From Planctomycetota bacterium (GTDB lineage: Bacteria > Planctomycetota > Planctomycetia > Pirellulales > UBA7805), in assembly GCA_003389215.1 (NCBI GenBank), contig QQVP01000094.1, forward strand, positions 1 through 64,000: 64,000 nt of DNA, given 5' to 3'. Below, piece after piece: positions 16,717 to 27,443 of the stretch. Each line of letters begins with the position of its first letter. The stretch's first letter is position 1. The notes beneath the pieces are model-generated. The model was given only the letters and a program-made list of their open reading frames with translations. It made no database searches and had not been told where the DNA came from. The translations under genes and the position numbers were made by a program.

Positions 16717-19700
16717 TTACTCGGCCGTTCCCGTCAACTCGCGGGCCTGTTGCTGAAGCTGCTTCAGATCGATCTTGCCCGTGCCCAGGTGGGGAAACTC
16801 CGCCACTTCGAAAAAACTGTCGTGTGCCGGGATCCACAATGGCGGCAGTCCCGCCGCCTTGAGTCCCTGGCAAAGTTCCTCGGGCGACTTCTCAATGGGC
16901 AAGTGCAGCACGATGAGACGTTCGCCTTTGCGCTCGTCAGGCACCGCCGTGACAACCGCTCTCATCCCATGAGCCTCATCCTCCGCGTCGTCGTCGTGCG
17001 GGGCGGAACCGAGCAGCGCGGCCAGCTCTTCTTCGATGCGAATATGGGGAACCATTTCGCCGCCGATCTTCGAAAAACGACTCTCGCGACCGGTGATCTG
17101 GATGAATCCGTCTTCGTCGATGCGGGCCAGGTCGCCAGTGACGTACCAGCCGTCGCGAATCACCTCGGCGGTCAACTCAGGTTTGTGCAGGTAGCCTTTC
17201 ATCACATTGGGCCCGGTGATCAGCAACATGCCCATCTCGCCGAGCGGCAGATCCTCGCCCGTCTCCGGATCCACGGTCTTCGCGCAAACGCCTGAAACGG
17301 GCCGGCCGACGGTACCTTCGCGGACGCCGCCGCCCGGATCGGAAACGGCCCGTGTCGGCGGCACATTGACGGACACCAGCGGCGAGAGTTCCGTGGTGCC
17401 GTAACCTTCCAGCGGTCGCACGCCAAACTTCTTCTCGAAGGCGTCGGCCAGGTCCGTGGGTAGCTTCTCCGCCCCGGTGACCATGACTTCCAACGCCGCG
17501 AGCTGTTCCGGCCCACAGCGACGGACAATGCCACGAAGGAAGGTCGGCGTCGCCACCGCAATGGTGCAGCCGTGCCGCTCGCAGAGCTTGCCAATTTGCT
17601 TCGAGTCGAGCGGATTGAAGTGGTAGATGCCCTTGATGTCGAGCGTGAGCACGGTCCACAGCGTGACCGTGAAACCGAACGAATGGAAGAAGGGCAACAC
17701 GCCGAGGAAGACGTCGTCGTGCCGCAGGTGGACCGCTTCGTCGACGGCAATCACGTTGCTGGCGATATTCCGCAGCGTGAGCTGTACGCCTTTCGGGTCG
17801 CCTGTCGAACCGGACGTGAAGATGATCGTGAAGACTTCATCGGGATCGAGATCGGCGACGCCGAGTTGCCGCACCAGCAGCGAGATCGGCGTGACGTAGG
17901 CGCCCATCACTGCCGCCAGTTTGTCGGCCACCGTGGCGGCGTCGGCAAAGTCCTCGAGGTAGACCACCTCGACGTCGATCGGAAAATCGCCCCGCTCGCG
18001 CAGCTTTTCGACAAACTTGCGGCTCGTGAGCACGTGGCGGATGCCGCACTGTTCGATGCAGCGATGGAAAACGCCGGGCGAAACCGTGTAGTTCAGGTTC
18101 ACCGGCACGCGTCCGCACAGCGAGAGGGCGGCATTGGTGACGACGCCGCCGACCGAAGGGGGCAGCAGCACGCCGACGAACTTCTCGTCGGCCCCGAGCA
18201 CATTGCGGAGCAGCAGCCGCCGCAGCACAAACGTCCGCAGCAACAACTGGCGACCGGAAAGGTCGGCACCGCTGGAATCGGCCGCCTTCGAGGTTGATCC
18301 GCGACGGCGGCAGCTTCGCAGCATCATGCGTGGAAGGTTCATGTCTTCGTCCCGGCGGCGCATCACGGCCGTCGACGCCAGCTTCTCCAGTGCCGTGCGT
18401 ACAGGCGCGACTTCCTGCGGCGTGGCCAGCGGCTCGCCAAAGTGGATGGAAACTGGGTAGGGGACGCGGCGTGGCCAGGTCCAAAATGAGTTGCCATCGC
18501 GATAACTAAAGATACTCCCCCACAATTCGTCCAAGAAGACCGGTACCACGGGGGCACCCGTTCCCTCGACGACGCGCAACAGGCCCGGCTTGAAGTGACC
18601 AAGCTGGCCATTCCGCGTGATCCGACCCTCGGGAAAGATACATACCAAGTCACCGGCCAGCACCGCCTCGCGAGCCTCGGCCAGCGCGGCGCGAATCGAT
18701 TTGGGGCCCTCGCGGATCGCGATCACCTGCATCGTGCGGCTGATCCAACGCGACCACCACTGATTGACAATCGGGGCATAGGCAATCATCCGCACGTGCC
18801 GCGACGAGGCCAGGAGTAACATTACCCCGTCGAGCCAGCTGACGTGGTTGGCCACCAGCAACGCACCACCCCGCTCGGGCAAGTGGTCGTGGTCGAACAC
18901 CCGGACGCGGTAGATGGTGCGACTGGCCAGCCAGACCACGAAGCGGATCGTGTTTTGCGGTAACAGCCACAGGGCATAGACCAGCACGGGCACGGTTGCC
19001 AGACCGCAGATCAAGAAGATCTGGCGGGCCGTAAAGTTGGCCTTGAGAATCGCGAACACACCGGCGATCAGCGCCATGCCAGCGAATGTGAGAAAATTGC
19101 TGGCGGCCAGAATCGCGCCGCGCTTTTCCGTGGGGCTGCGATGCTGCATGTAGGCGGCCAGCGGAACATCGAACAGGCCGGCACTGACCCCCAGTGTAAA
19201 CAGCCACAGGCAAGCCCACACGTGCATTGCCGTCCAGTCGTCGTTGGGCATGCGCAGCACGCCCTCGACCGTGAAGAGCAACACCGAACTGAGCACGATG
19301 CCGGCGGCACCGAGCGGCAGAATGCCGAGTTCGACCTTGCCGCCCGACCAGACGCCGGCCAACACACTGCCTAGCCCCACACCGAACACCAGCGCGGTGA
19401 GCAGCGGAAAGAGCTGCCGCTGTTCGAGGCCGCCCTCGATGCCGAACTGATCGATGTTCATCTGACAAAGCGAGCCCAGCGACCAGAAGAAGGCGATGCC
19501 GAGGGCCACCCGCAGCATGGCACGATTCGACGCCAGCGTTTGCAGATCGCGAACGGTTTGACTGACCGCGTCGAAGGGAAAGCGAATGTGCGGATTGGCC
19601 GGCACGAGGCGACGGATGCCAAGACTCGTGGTAATGCCCGCGACCGCCAGGCCGACGAGCGCCAAGGCGGGAAGATAGAGCTGCGGAACGCCTCGCTCGC

Positions 19701-20265
19701 CGGCGACGTCGCTGAGGTAGTTGCCGGCGGCAAAGCCGACCGCGGTGGCGATGACCGTGAACAGGCCCAGCACGCCGTTGGCGGAGGAGATCTTGCTGGC
19801 CTTCACAATCTCGGGCACGCTGCCGAGCTTGGCCGGTCCGAACAGCGCGCTCTGGCTGCCCATCAGGAAGACGACCACGAACATCGGATAGAAGCTGTCG
19901 ACCTGGTTCGAGACGAGCACGGCGCCGATGCCCAGGGCCATGATGACGACCTCGGCCACTTTGCAGCCGACGATGACCTGGCGCTTGCTGAAGCGATCGG
20001 CCAGATAGCCCGCCGGGGCGGCCAGCAGCAGATAGGGCACCACGAAGCAGGCCAGGCCCGCGGAAAGGACGGCGGCCGTGGTGGCGGTGTCTTGCTGGTC
20101 GACGTAGTGTTTCGCGATTCCGATGACGAACCAGCGAAACATGTTGTCGTTGACGGCGCCGAGAAACTGCGTCGCCACCAGCGCGAGAAAGCTGGGCGAG
20201 GTCAGGCTGCCATCGGGTTCACTGGTCGGCGCGGACGCGGGTGCCTCGTGGGCGGGGTCGGACAT
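16717..20265 (-). CDS. aas: Aas-type fusion: lysophospholipid transporter, acyltransferase and acyl-ACP ligase
   Basis: A 1182-residue three-part membrane protein. Residues 30-430 form a 12-helix MFS transporter resembling LplT (FLGAVNDNMFRWF near the start). Next is a PlsC-type acyltransferase with NHVSWLD (HX4D) and FPEGRITRNG. The last 500 residues are an AMP-forming acyl ligase (FTSGSTGDPKGVQLT, GYGTTELSPLVSVN, GWYVTGDLARIDEDGF). In Gram-negative bacteria these activities flip lysophospholipids inward, activate a fatty acid and re-acylate the lipid. The start MSDPAHEAP was chosen because the upstream 14 codons are unconvincing. Transcribed toward the DUF1501 gene (convergent), alone. Confidence 0.9.
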   Translation of the reverse strand: MSDPAHEAPASAPTSEPDGSLTSPSFLALVATQFLGAVNDNMFRWFVIGIAKHYVDQQDTATTAAVLSAGLACFVVPYLLLAAPAGYLADRFSKRQVIVGCKVAEVVIMALGIGAVLVSNQVDSFYPMFVVVFLMGSQSALFGPAKLGSVPEIVKASKISSANGVLGLFTVIATAVGFAAGNYLSDVAGERGVPQLYLPALALVGLAVAGITTSLGIRRLVPANPHIRFPFDAVSQTVRDLQTLASNRAMLRVALGIAFFWSLGSLCQMNIDQFGIEGGLEQRQLFPLLTALVFGVGLGSVLAGVWSGGKVELGILPLGAAGIVLSSVLLFTVEGVLRMPNDDWTAMHVWACLWLFTLGVSAGLFDVPLAAYMQHRSPTEKRGAILAASNFLTFAGMALIAGVFAILKANFTARQIFLICGLATVPVLVYALWLLPQNTIRFVVWLASRTIYRVRVFDHDHLPERGGALLVANHVSWLDGVMLLLASSRHVRMIAYAPIVNQWWSRWISRTMQVIAIREGPKSIRAALAEAREAVLAGDLVCIFPEGRITRNGQLGHFKPGLLRVVEGTGAPVVPVFLDELWGSIFSYRDGNSFWTWPRRVPYPVSIHFGEPLATPQEVAPVRTALEKLASTAVMRRRDEDMNLPRMMLRSCRRRGSTSKAADSSGADLSGRQLLLRTFVLRRLLLRNVLGADEKFVGVLLPPSVGGVVTNAALSLCGRVPVNLNYTVSPGVFHRCIEQCGIRHVLTSRKFVEKLRERGDFPIDVEVVYLEDFADAATVADKLAAVMGAYVTPISLLVRQLGVADLDPDEVFTIIFTSGSTGDPKGVQLTLRNIASNVIAVDEAVHLRHDDVFLGVLPFFHSFGFTVTLWTVLTLDIKGIYHFNPLDSKQIGKLCERHGCTIAVATPTFLRGIVRRCGPEQLAALEVMVTGAEKLPTDLADAFEKKFGVRPLEGYGTTELSPLVSVNVPPTRAVSDPGGGVREGTVGRPVSGVCAKTVDPETGEDLPLGEMGMLLITGPNVMKGYLHKPELTAEVIRDGWYVTGDLARIDEDGFIQITGRESRFSKIGGEMVPHIRIEEELAALLGSAPHDDDAEDEAHGMRAVVTAVPDERKGERLIVLHLPIEKSPEELCQGLKAAGLPPLWIPAHDSFFEVAEFPHLGTGKIDLKQLQQQARELTGTAE

Positions 20266-20503
20266 AACGGGCGAGTGTAGCGATTCTCTGCATGAGCGAC
20301 CAGACAAACGGATTCGTAGCGGGGGCCTTCGATTGGTCGTCCGCCGCCTCGCCGCCGACCGCGTCGAGTGCGAGCGACGTCGCGGCTGGACACTCCCGCG
20401 GCCGCCGGCCTAGAATGTTGGATCGCGATAGACTGGTTCGCCCGCTGCTGTGTCCCCCACGGCGACAAGCGGCGGGGACACGCGGTCGGCATCGCGCCGC
20501 CCC

Positions 20504-20576
20504 GGGGCGGTAGCTCAGTTGGGAGAGCGCTGCGTTCGCAATGCAGAGGTCGAGGGTTCGACTCCCTTCCGCTCCA
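20504..20576 (+). tRNA. tRNA-Ala (CGC)
   Basis: 73 bases fold as a full cloverleaf. The acceptor stem GGGGCGG/CCGCTCC has the G3-U70 pair that marks alanine tRNAs; D-arm TAGCTCAGTTGGGAGAG; anticodon loop TTCGCAA with anticodon CGC; T-arm GAGGGTTCGACTCCC. The CCA end is not encoded (ACT follows). Confidence 0.95.
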
Positions 20577-20825
20577 CTCGGACAAACCCTGGGAAGCTGA
20601 GGGCTTCTCAGGGTTCTTTGCTGCGCGAGGGGCGTGTCCCCAGCCCACTCAGCGACGCCCAAGGCGCCAGGGCGAGGCCGCTTCTCCCGCGGTTGTGGCT
20701 CGAACTCCGCGGGACGAACTCTACCTTCTTGGCGGGGGGAGGTGCATAATGGGAGAAGTCGTGCGCGATCGGCCACACTCCATTCGCGGTTTCAGACACT
20801 TACGGTTGCCGGGGCGAAAAATGCC

Positions 20826-23800
20826 GTGAGCCAGCCCGATCACGAATTCCGTCGCGAGTACCTGCTGCGGCTGCCGCTCCCGTTGGCGCAGCTCTACAGT
20901 CGCGCGCACAACGCCCCCGCGCCGCGGGCGCGTCACGACAACACGTTCTACCTGTTCGAGGCCCTGATCAAGCTGACGGCCAGTCCGCTGGTGGCCTACT
21001 ACCTGCGACGTACCGAGCGGGGCGGGGAGCGCGACGGCGCGATCGATCGGCTGCTCGCCCAGTTGGCCCTTCCTTCGCTGGGCCAGTGGGTTGGTATTCT
21101 GCGCGAACTGGCCCGCCACTACGGCGATCGGCCCGACGCCGCGTCCCATTCGTTGGGACATCTGTGGAAACAGCTGACCGTCAAGCATCGCGACTTGCCG
21201 GGTCTCTTGAATCTCTACCGTCGGATCAAGAATGGGCCTGACGGAGAGCCGGGCAACGATACGACCTGTTCGCTTCTGCAGGTGATCGACGCCCTGGTGG
21301 CGTACCGCAATCACGTGTTCGGGCACGGGGCAGGGCGTTTCGAGTCGTTCTACGAACAGGAGATGGGGCCGCTGATGCTGCCAGCGGCCAATGAGCTGCT
21401 GGACGAGGGCGTACTCGACGTGCTCGGCCCCAAGGGTTCGCGGCTGGTCTACCTGAGTGAGATTCGCCGGACCGAGGAGAATCGGGTCGAAGTCGCGATG
21501 TCCGACCTGGTCGGTTTGCAGGCCGAGCGGATGATGCCGCTGACGCTCTCCGAGGCGGAGGCCCGCGATCTGGCTCCGAGCTCGGTGGCGGTGATCTGGC
21601 CGAGTCGGCCGGTGCCGATTCGACTCGATCCTCTGCTCGTCTTTCGCGGTCGTGAAGTCGCCGACGAGGTGCTGTTCCTCAATCGCGACCGGAGCGGTCG
21701 GCAGGTCGAGTACCTCAGCTACACCACCGGCAGCACCGAGCGCGACAAATCGATGGCCCCGGCGATGACGCGGTTGTTGAGTCGCATTACCGGCCGCGAC
21801 GTCCAGGAGTCGGAACTTCGCGAGATGGTCGAGCGGAGCCTGGTGGAAACGCCCTCGGTCGAAGCCCTCTTCGAACCCGAGGAGACGGAACGCCGCACCA
21901 TTGGCGACTACGAGATTCTGGCTGAGATCGGTCGAGGCGGCATGGGCGTCGTCTACCTCGGTCGCCAGCTTTCTCTCGGTCGTTTGGTGGCCCTGAAGAT
22001 GCTGCCGGCCGATCTGCAGGGAAACGAACTCGCGCTGGCCCGTTTTCGCCGGGAGATGCGGGTGTTGGGCCGCTGCGAGCATCCGCACATCGTGAAGGTG
22101 CTTTCCAGCGGCACGCTGCCCGACGGTCAGCTCTATTACTCGATGGAGTACGTGCCGGGGGCCGACCTCGACATGGTGTGGCGCGAGCTAAGCGGCAGCG
22201 ACGGCAACGGTCCCGCGGCCACGATCGGCGGGACGACCTGGGGTCACGCCGTGCTATCTGCGAGTCGCAAGCAGCGGAGTGCCGTCGAGCGGAAGGCCGC
22301 CGGTCTGGACACGACCGTCGAGGTTTCGTCCGCACGCGAGACGGTGGCGGTCGAAAAGGAAACCGTCGTCGAAGAGGAGATTCCCGAGCTGCCGCTGCCG
22401 CCGCTTCCGGACTTTCCCCAGGCCGAGGACGACTTGCTGAGCTACTCGCGGCACGTGGCGCGAATGCTCCGCGACGCGGCCTCGGCGGTCCAGGCGGTCC
22501 ACGACCAGCACGTCGTGCATCGCGACATCAAACCGGCAAATCTGCTGCTTACCGCCGATGGTTCGCGGGTGGTGCTGATGGACTTTGGCCTGGCCAAGGG
22601 CACGGGGCAGACCGTGACCGCGGCTCACAGCGGCGACTTTCTAGGCACCCTGCGCTATGCCGCGCCCGAGCAGCTGGCGACCTCCCAGCTTCCCGTGGGA
22701 CCGCCGGCCGACGTGCGGGCACTCGGCGTGACGCTCTGGGAACTGCTTACGCGGCGACGGCTGTTCGAGGATGCCGACGATCGCCAGCTGCCGTCCTGGG
22801 TGCTCACTCGCGATGTGCCGACGCTACGTTCAATCGACCCGACACTCGATCGGGACCTCGAGGCGATCGTAGCCCGGGCGGTCGAACGCGAGCCGGAGCG
22901 CCGCATTCAGACCGCCCGCGAATTTGCCCAGTACCTGGATCTCTATCTCGAGGGCAAGCCGCTGCCGATTCGTCCGCCGGGGGCGGGCGAGGTTGTTTGG
23001 CAGTGGATCCGACAGCGCAAGGCGCTCGTCGGCACCGCGGCGACCGCACTGTTAGCCGTCGTCGTGACGATCGTCGTGTCGTTCATCGTCGTTCTCGGTG
23101 CGCTGGAGCGAGAGAAGGAGACGAGTCAGCAGCTGGCGGACACCGTCGACGAACTGGAGACGACGAACAAAGCGCTCGACACGACGGCCCAACAGCTCAA
23201 CCGTACGAACCAGAGTTTGAAGTCGAGCAATCAGCAGCTGGCCGAAGCGGCTGAGACGCAACGCAAGTTGACGCTCGAGGCGAAGCGCAACGCGGAATTG
23301 GCCCGGGAGCGCGAGCAGAAGGCGCAACTCAGCCTGTACATTGCGCGGATTCGCATGGCGGATCAGTCGCTCGATGAAGGCGAGTTTTCCCGAGCGCTCG
23401 ACCAATTGGACATGGCGGCCCGCACCGAGCGCGAGGTGGATCCCGAACACGCCAAGCTACGTGGCTGGGAGTGGTATTACCTTCAGGGTCTGATTCGAGC
23501 CGGCATGACGGAGCTGCGCAAACACGAAGCCCCCGTGACCGCCGTCGCCACGTCGCGCGATGGTCGCTATCTGGCCAGCGGCGACGCCAAGGGGGTCGTG
23601 TATGTTTGGGATCTGGTCACCGGAGGCCTTGCGCCGGGATGGGAAGATCGCCACCGGGTGCTGCTCGAGGTGGCAGTCCGATACGAGGAGGAACAGTTTG
23701 TCGTCACGGAGGTTCGCGACCACGGGCGCCCGACCGACGAGCTGCCGCCGGTGGGAAGTCGCATTGTTGCTATCTCCAACGACGACGGCGAAATGAAGTC

Positions 23801-26800
23801 GATCGATGATTTCGAGTTGGCGGAAGTGCGACGACTGCTCAACAGCCCCGAAGGCACCGAGCGGCGCATCGAGGTTGCTCTGCCCGAGGACGGACCTCGC
23901 AAGACGTTTCTCGTTACCCAGGCTCGAGCGCCGCCTATGCAGCATACGCAGCACATCACGGCGCTGCAGTTCAATCCCACGACCACGCGCCTGGCCTCGA
24001 CGTCTTGGGACAGCCAGGTACTTCTCTACTCGATGTCGAGTCCGGGCTACGCGCAGAACGCCTCAGGGTTTGGCGACGACAGTATGGGCGTGGCGTTCAG
24101 TGCCGACGATCGTTTTCTGGCGGTGGCCGGTTCCGACGGAAAGATCCGCATCTACGATCGCGAATCAGGCAAGCGCACGGCGCTTCTTGAGGGACACACC
24201 TCGGCGATTCGCGGCATTCGTTTCCTGGGCGACGGGAAGCGACTTCTCTCGTGTAGTTGGGACGGAACCGCAAGGTTATGGGACGCTGCCGAGGGGCGGG
24301 AGATTGCCACAGTCGCCAGGCACGAGCGGGCGTTTGTGGGGATGGACGTCCGCGAGGACGGCGAGCAGGCGTTTCTCGTCGACCGCAACGGGAATCTTTA
24401 CCTGCTGGACCTGCCCGACGGAAGCCTGAGGTCCGCGACGAATATTCCGAGTCTGGCCACACCGGCAGTGGCCTACCGACCCGGCCACGATCAAGTCGCC
24501 ATCGGGACGATCGATGGCCGAGTCTTTCTGTGGGAGTCGAACGCCGGGCGATCCCGGCTTGTCCGCCAATTTCGTCTGCATACCGGGCTGGTCTGGGGCG
24601 CGAGCTTTACTCCCGACGGCAGTTCGCTGGCCACGGCTGGCTCGGACGGCACCGTCAAGATCGTCGACGCCGAGTCGGGTACGTTGAGCCCTGCGGACAT
24701 GACACGTTCCTTCGAGTCGAGCGTGAGCGGAACACGCACGTTGCGATTTGCGCCCGACGAGGGTCCCCTGATCATCCACAATCAGACACGGGTCGCATTT
24801 CACGATCCGATTAGCGGTCGCGAGTTGCCGCGTCCTGGCGGACTCCTGGAGCGATTTGGTGACGGCTGGATGGACGCGACGGCGGTTTCGGCCGACTGCC
24901 GTCAGATCGTCTTCGGGGCGCGCGACGGGCGGCTACGCGTCGTCGATGCGGTTACCGGAGAGCTCGAGAAACGGATTCCCGAGGATGACGAGTCGTGCCA
25001 TCGTGGTGAGATTCGTCTTATCGCGCTCAGCCGAGACGGTCGGATCATCGCTTCGGCGGATGCGAAAAAGAGCATTCGCCTGTGGGACGCGGCAACGGGC
25101 AAGTTGCTGCGAGAGATCAAAGCCGAAGGGGGCGACACGTCGAACGTGCTCGAGTTCGATCCGCAGGCATCGTTGCTCGTGTCCTTGTACGGCTCACACA
25201 AGATGCAAGTCTGGGACACGCAGAGCGGCGAGAGCGTGGCCGAAATCGAAGGAGACCGGCCCTACAGCGTCACCTTCTGGGAAGACGGCTCGCGAATGCT
25301 CGTTGGCGGGTTCTTTGGCGTCATCAATGTTTGGGAGGTGGGCCGGGATGTCGAGACCAACCAGCGCACCCTCACCAATACGGCGAGCATGCTCGGCCAC
25401 CGCGGTCCGGTACTCGGCTTTGCCTGGAACGTACCGCGCAATCGCGTGGCATCGGCTGGGGGTGATGGAACGGTCATCGTCTGGGATCCCGATTCGCGCG
25501 AGGAACTCGTCTCGCTGGGACCAGTCAGGCAGCCGATTACCAGCGTGGCGTTTCGCCCCGACGGAATGGGCCTCGTCGCCGCAGACGGAAACGGCCGCAT
25601 CGTGCGTCTGTACGACACGCCGGCGCTCAGCGTGATGGAAACCGAGGGCGACCGCTGGCAGCACCACCACGTGCGAGGTCACTTGCATACTCAGCTCCAG
25701 CAGTGGAGCCGCGCCATTGCGAGTTACTCGCGCGCGATCGACTTGGGGGGGACCGATCGATACCTCTGGCGGAATCGAGGTTGGGCTCACGCTCGACGCG
25801 GCGATGAAGCGTCGGCCATGTCCGACTTTCTCGAGGTATTGACTCGTAGGCCGGACGACGGGGCTTCGTGGCTCTGCTGGTATGCCGCTCGGGCCATGCT
25901 CGCACCCGACGAGGTCATGAACTTTATTGACGGCGATCCAGGACGCGCCGGCGCTTTTGCCGGGGTGCTGCTCTCGGGCAGGCATCCGTGGGATTCGGCC
26001 AAGCGGACGGAGCGGCTCGAGCCGAGTGGCTGGGAATTCACCGTCGCCGACCTGACCGACCTGATCGAAGACCCGGACGTCGAGGAGGTTCCCTGGCGCG
26101 TCTATTTCGCGCGGGGACTCGCCTACGCGGGCCTGCGGAAGTACCGCGATGCCGAAGCCGACTTCCTCATGGCGGCCCGGCTCGCGGATCAATTGACGGC
26201 GACACCCGATTCGACCCCGGCCGCGGACGACGACGGTGCGGCCGGCGAGGACCGCGACGCGGACGATCAGGCCGAGGGGGACGCCGAGGAACCGGTGCGC
26301 GAGAACGACGAGCAGCCAGAAGCCAATCAGGAGCACCGCGAGAAGGCCGACGCCGAACTGTGGTTGCCCTGGATGGCCTTGGCGCGAAGTCGGGCAGAGC
26401 AAGACGAATGGACCGACGCCATCGAGGCGTGTGACCGGGCGATTGCGGCCGGCGGTAAATCGTGGCAACTGTGGTACCTGCGCGGCATGTGTCATCGATT
26501 CCTCCGGAACTGGTCCGCTGCTGCGGACGACTATCGAGACGCGCTCGAGAGGACCGAGGCAACCTGGCCCATTCTGGCCGATCACAGCTATGTCTTGGTA
26601 AAGCTGGGAGACGCCGCCGCGGCGGCCGAGGCACTTCGCCAGGCCCATGAGCAGGTGGCGGAGGACAGCGAGGCCTGTTACGAGTTGGCCGGGGCCGGCA
26701 TGGTGGCTGGCGATCAGACCGCCATCGGTTCGGAGGAAGAAAGGCAACGCGCCCTTGAAATCTACGAACAGACGATGCAGATGATGCGCGACACGGTGCG

Positions 26801-27425
26801 TCGCGATCGCAAGAATTCGTATCTTCGACAGCTCTGGTTTGCGCTTAATCGCGTTGGTGATGCTCGCAACAAATCAGGCGATCATCATGGCGCCGTCGCG
26901 GTCTATAACGAAGGCCTGGAACGGATTCGCGAGGCGGACCACGACCCCTCCTATAAGGACGTTCGCCGCGACTTTGCTACCAGTTACATGAAGCTGGCAG
27001 ACGTCTATTGCGAATTGCGACGATTTGCGGATGCGGCGGCGCTGGCGAAGGACCGCGTCGAGATTCGCCGCACCCTTCATGAGGAGTCCGCGACCGCGTC
27101 GACTCGTCGCGAATTGGCCACCGCTCTAGGCAGCCTTGCCTGGTACCAAATCTATAATCAACAGCCCGAGGAAGTCGTAAAGACCTCGGAAGAGGCGATC
27201 AGGCTGGACTCGACCATGCTCTGGCTGCGCACGAACCTGGCTCACGGATATCTGTTCAGTGACAAGTACGATGCCGCGGAAAACCTCTATCTGAAGTACA
27301 AGGACGCGGACATGGGGGGCGGAAAGACTTTTGCCGAGACGGTTCTCGAAGACTTCGAGGCGTTCGCCGCCAAGGGGGTTACCCATCCCGACATGGAGCG
27401 CATCAAGGTGGTTCTCACGCCATAG
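20826..27425 (+). CDS. giant membrane Ser/Thr kinase with WD40, PDZ-like and TPR regions
   Basis: A 2199-residue protein. Residues 1-230 are a domain typical of planctomycete kinases (LPLPLAQLYSRAHNA). The kinase domain starts near 359 (GRGGMGVVY; Lys391; HRDIKPANLLL with Asp567; DFG at 586) and has an insert of about 70 residues before the catalytic loop. A membrane helix (about 734-761) and a Gln/Glu-rich coiled coil follow. From about 898 to 1600 run WD40 repeats (YVWDLVTG, RLWDAAEG, VIVWDPDS), interrupted at about 939-1035 by a PDZ-like segment (VGSRIVAISNDDG, EVRRLL, EGTERRIEV). The rest is TPR helices, split by an acidic Glu/Asp linker near 1800. GTG at 20826 is the best start, but its ribosome site is weak. 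It should sense something outside the cytoplasm and phosphorylate Ser/Thr targets. Confidence 0.85.
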   Translation: MSQPDHEFRREYLLRLPLPLAQLYSRAHNAPAPRARHDNTFYLFEALIKLTASPLVAYYLRRTERGGERDGAIDRLLAQLALPSLGQWVGILRELARHYGDRPDAASHSLGHLWKQLTVKHRDLPGLLNLYRRIKNGPDGEPGNDTTCSLLQVIDALVAYRNHVFGHGAGRFESFYEQEMGPLMLPAANELLDEGVLDVLGPKGSRLVYLSEIRRTEENRVEVAMSDLVGLQAERMMPLTLSEAEARDLAPSSVAVIWPSRPVPIRLDPLLVFRGREVADEVLFLNRDRSGRQVEYLSYTTGSTERDKSMAPAMTRLLSRITGRDVQESELREMVERSLVETPSVEALFEPEETERRTIGDYEILAEIGRGGMGVVYLGRQLSLGRLVALKMLPADLQGNELALARFRREMRVLGRCEHPHIVKVLSSGTLPDGQLYYSMEYVPGADLDMVWRELSGSDGNGPAATIGGTTWGHAVLSASRKQRSAVERKAAGLDTTVEVSSARETVAVEKETVVEEEIPELPLPPLPDFPQAEDDLLSYSRHVARMLRDAASAVQAVHDQHVVHRDIKPANLLLTADGSRVVLMDFGLAKGTGQTVTAAHSGDFLGTLRYAAPEQLATSQLPVGPPADVRALGVTLWELLTRRRLFEDADDRQLPSWVLTRDVPTLRSIDPTLDRDLEAIVARAVEREPERRIQTAREFAQYLDLYLEGKPLPIRPPGAGEVVWQWIRQRKALVGTAATALLAVVVTIVVSFIVVLGALEREKETSQQLADTVDELETTNKALDTTAQQLNRTNQSLKSSNQQLAEAAETQRKLTLEAKRNAELAREREQKAQLSLYIARIRMADQSLDEGEFSRALDQLDMAARTEREVDPEHAKLRGWEWYYLQGLIRAGMTELRKHEAPVTAVATSRDGRYLASGDAKGVVYVWDLVTGGLAPGWEDRHRVLLEVAVRYEEEQFVVTEVRDHGRPTDELPPVGSRIVAISNDDGEMKSIDDFELAEVRRLLNSPEGTERRIEVALPEDGPRKTFLVTQARAPPMQHTQHITALQFNPTTTRLASTSWDSQVLLYSMSSPGYAQNASGFGDDSMGVAFSADDRFLAVAGSDGKIRIYDRESGKRTALLEGHTSAIRGIRFLGDGKRLLSCSWDGTARLWDAAEGREIATVARHERAFVGMDVREDGEQAFLVDRNGNLYLLDLPDGSLRSATNIPSLATPAVAYRPGHDQVAIGTIDGRVFLWESNAGRSRLVRQFRLHTGLVWGASFTPDGSSLATAGSDGTVKIVDAESGTLSPADMTRSFESSVSGTRTLRFAPDEGPLIIHNQTRVAFHDPISGRELPRPGGLLERFGDGWMDATAVSADCRQIVFGARDGRLRVVDAVTGELEKRIPEDDESCHRGEIRLIALSRDGRIIASADAKKSIRLWDAATGKLLREIKAEGGDTSNVLEFDPQASLLVSLYGSHKMQVWDTQSGESVAEIEGDRPYSVTFWEDGSRMLVGGFFGVINVWEVGRDVETNQRTLTNTASMLGHRGPVLGFAWNVPRNRVASAGGDGTVIVWDPDSREELVSLGPVRQPITSVAFRPDGMGLVAADGNGRIVRLYDTPALSVMETEGDRWQHHHVRGHLHTQLQQWSRAIASYSRAIDLGGTDRYLWRNRGWAHARRGDEASAMSDFLEVLTRRPDDGASWLCWYAARAMLAPDEVMNFIDGDPGRAGAFAGVLLSGRHPWDSAKRTERLEPSGWEFTVADLTDLIEDPDVEEVPWRVYFARGLAYAGLRKYRDAEADFLMAARLADQLTATPDSTPAADDDGAAGEDRDADDQAEGDAEEPVRENDEQPEANQEHREKADAELWLPWMALARSRAEQDEWTDAIEACDRAIAAGGKSWQLWYLRGMCHRFLRNWSAAADDYRDALERTEATWPILADHSYVLVKLGDAAAAAEALRQAHEQVAEDSEACYELAGAGMVAGDQTAIGSEEERQRALEIYEQTMQMMRDTVRRDRKNSYLRQLWFALNRVGDARNKSGDHHGAVAVYNEGLERIREADHDPSYKDVRRDFATSYMKLADVYCELRRFADAAALAKDRVEIRRTLHEESATASTRRELATALGSLAWYQIYNQQPEEVVKTSEEAIRLDSTMLWLRTNLAHGYLFSDKYDAAENLYLKYKDADMGGGKTFAETVLEDFEAFAAKGVTHPDMERIKVVLTP

Positions 27426-27443
27426 TCGCGGGGGACGACCGCG

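Noticed and set aside
25194..26747. A 517-codon frame on the minus strand
   Set aside because: Shadow of the WD40/TPR part of the giant kinase; no domain or start signal.
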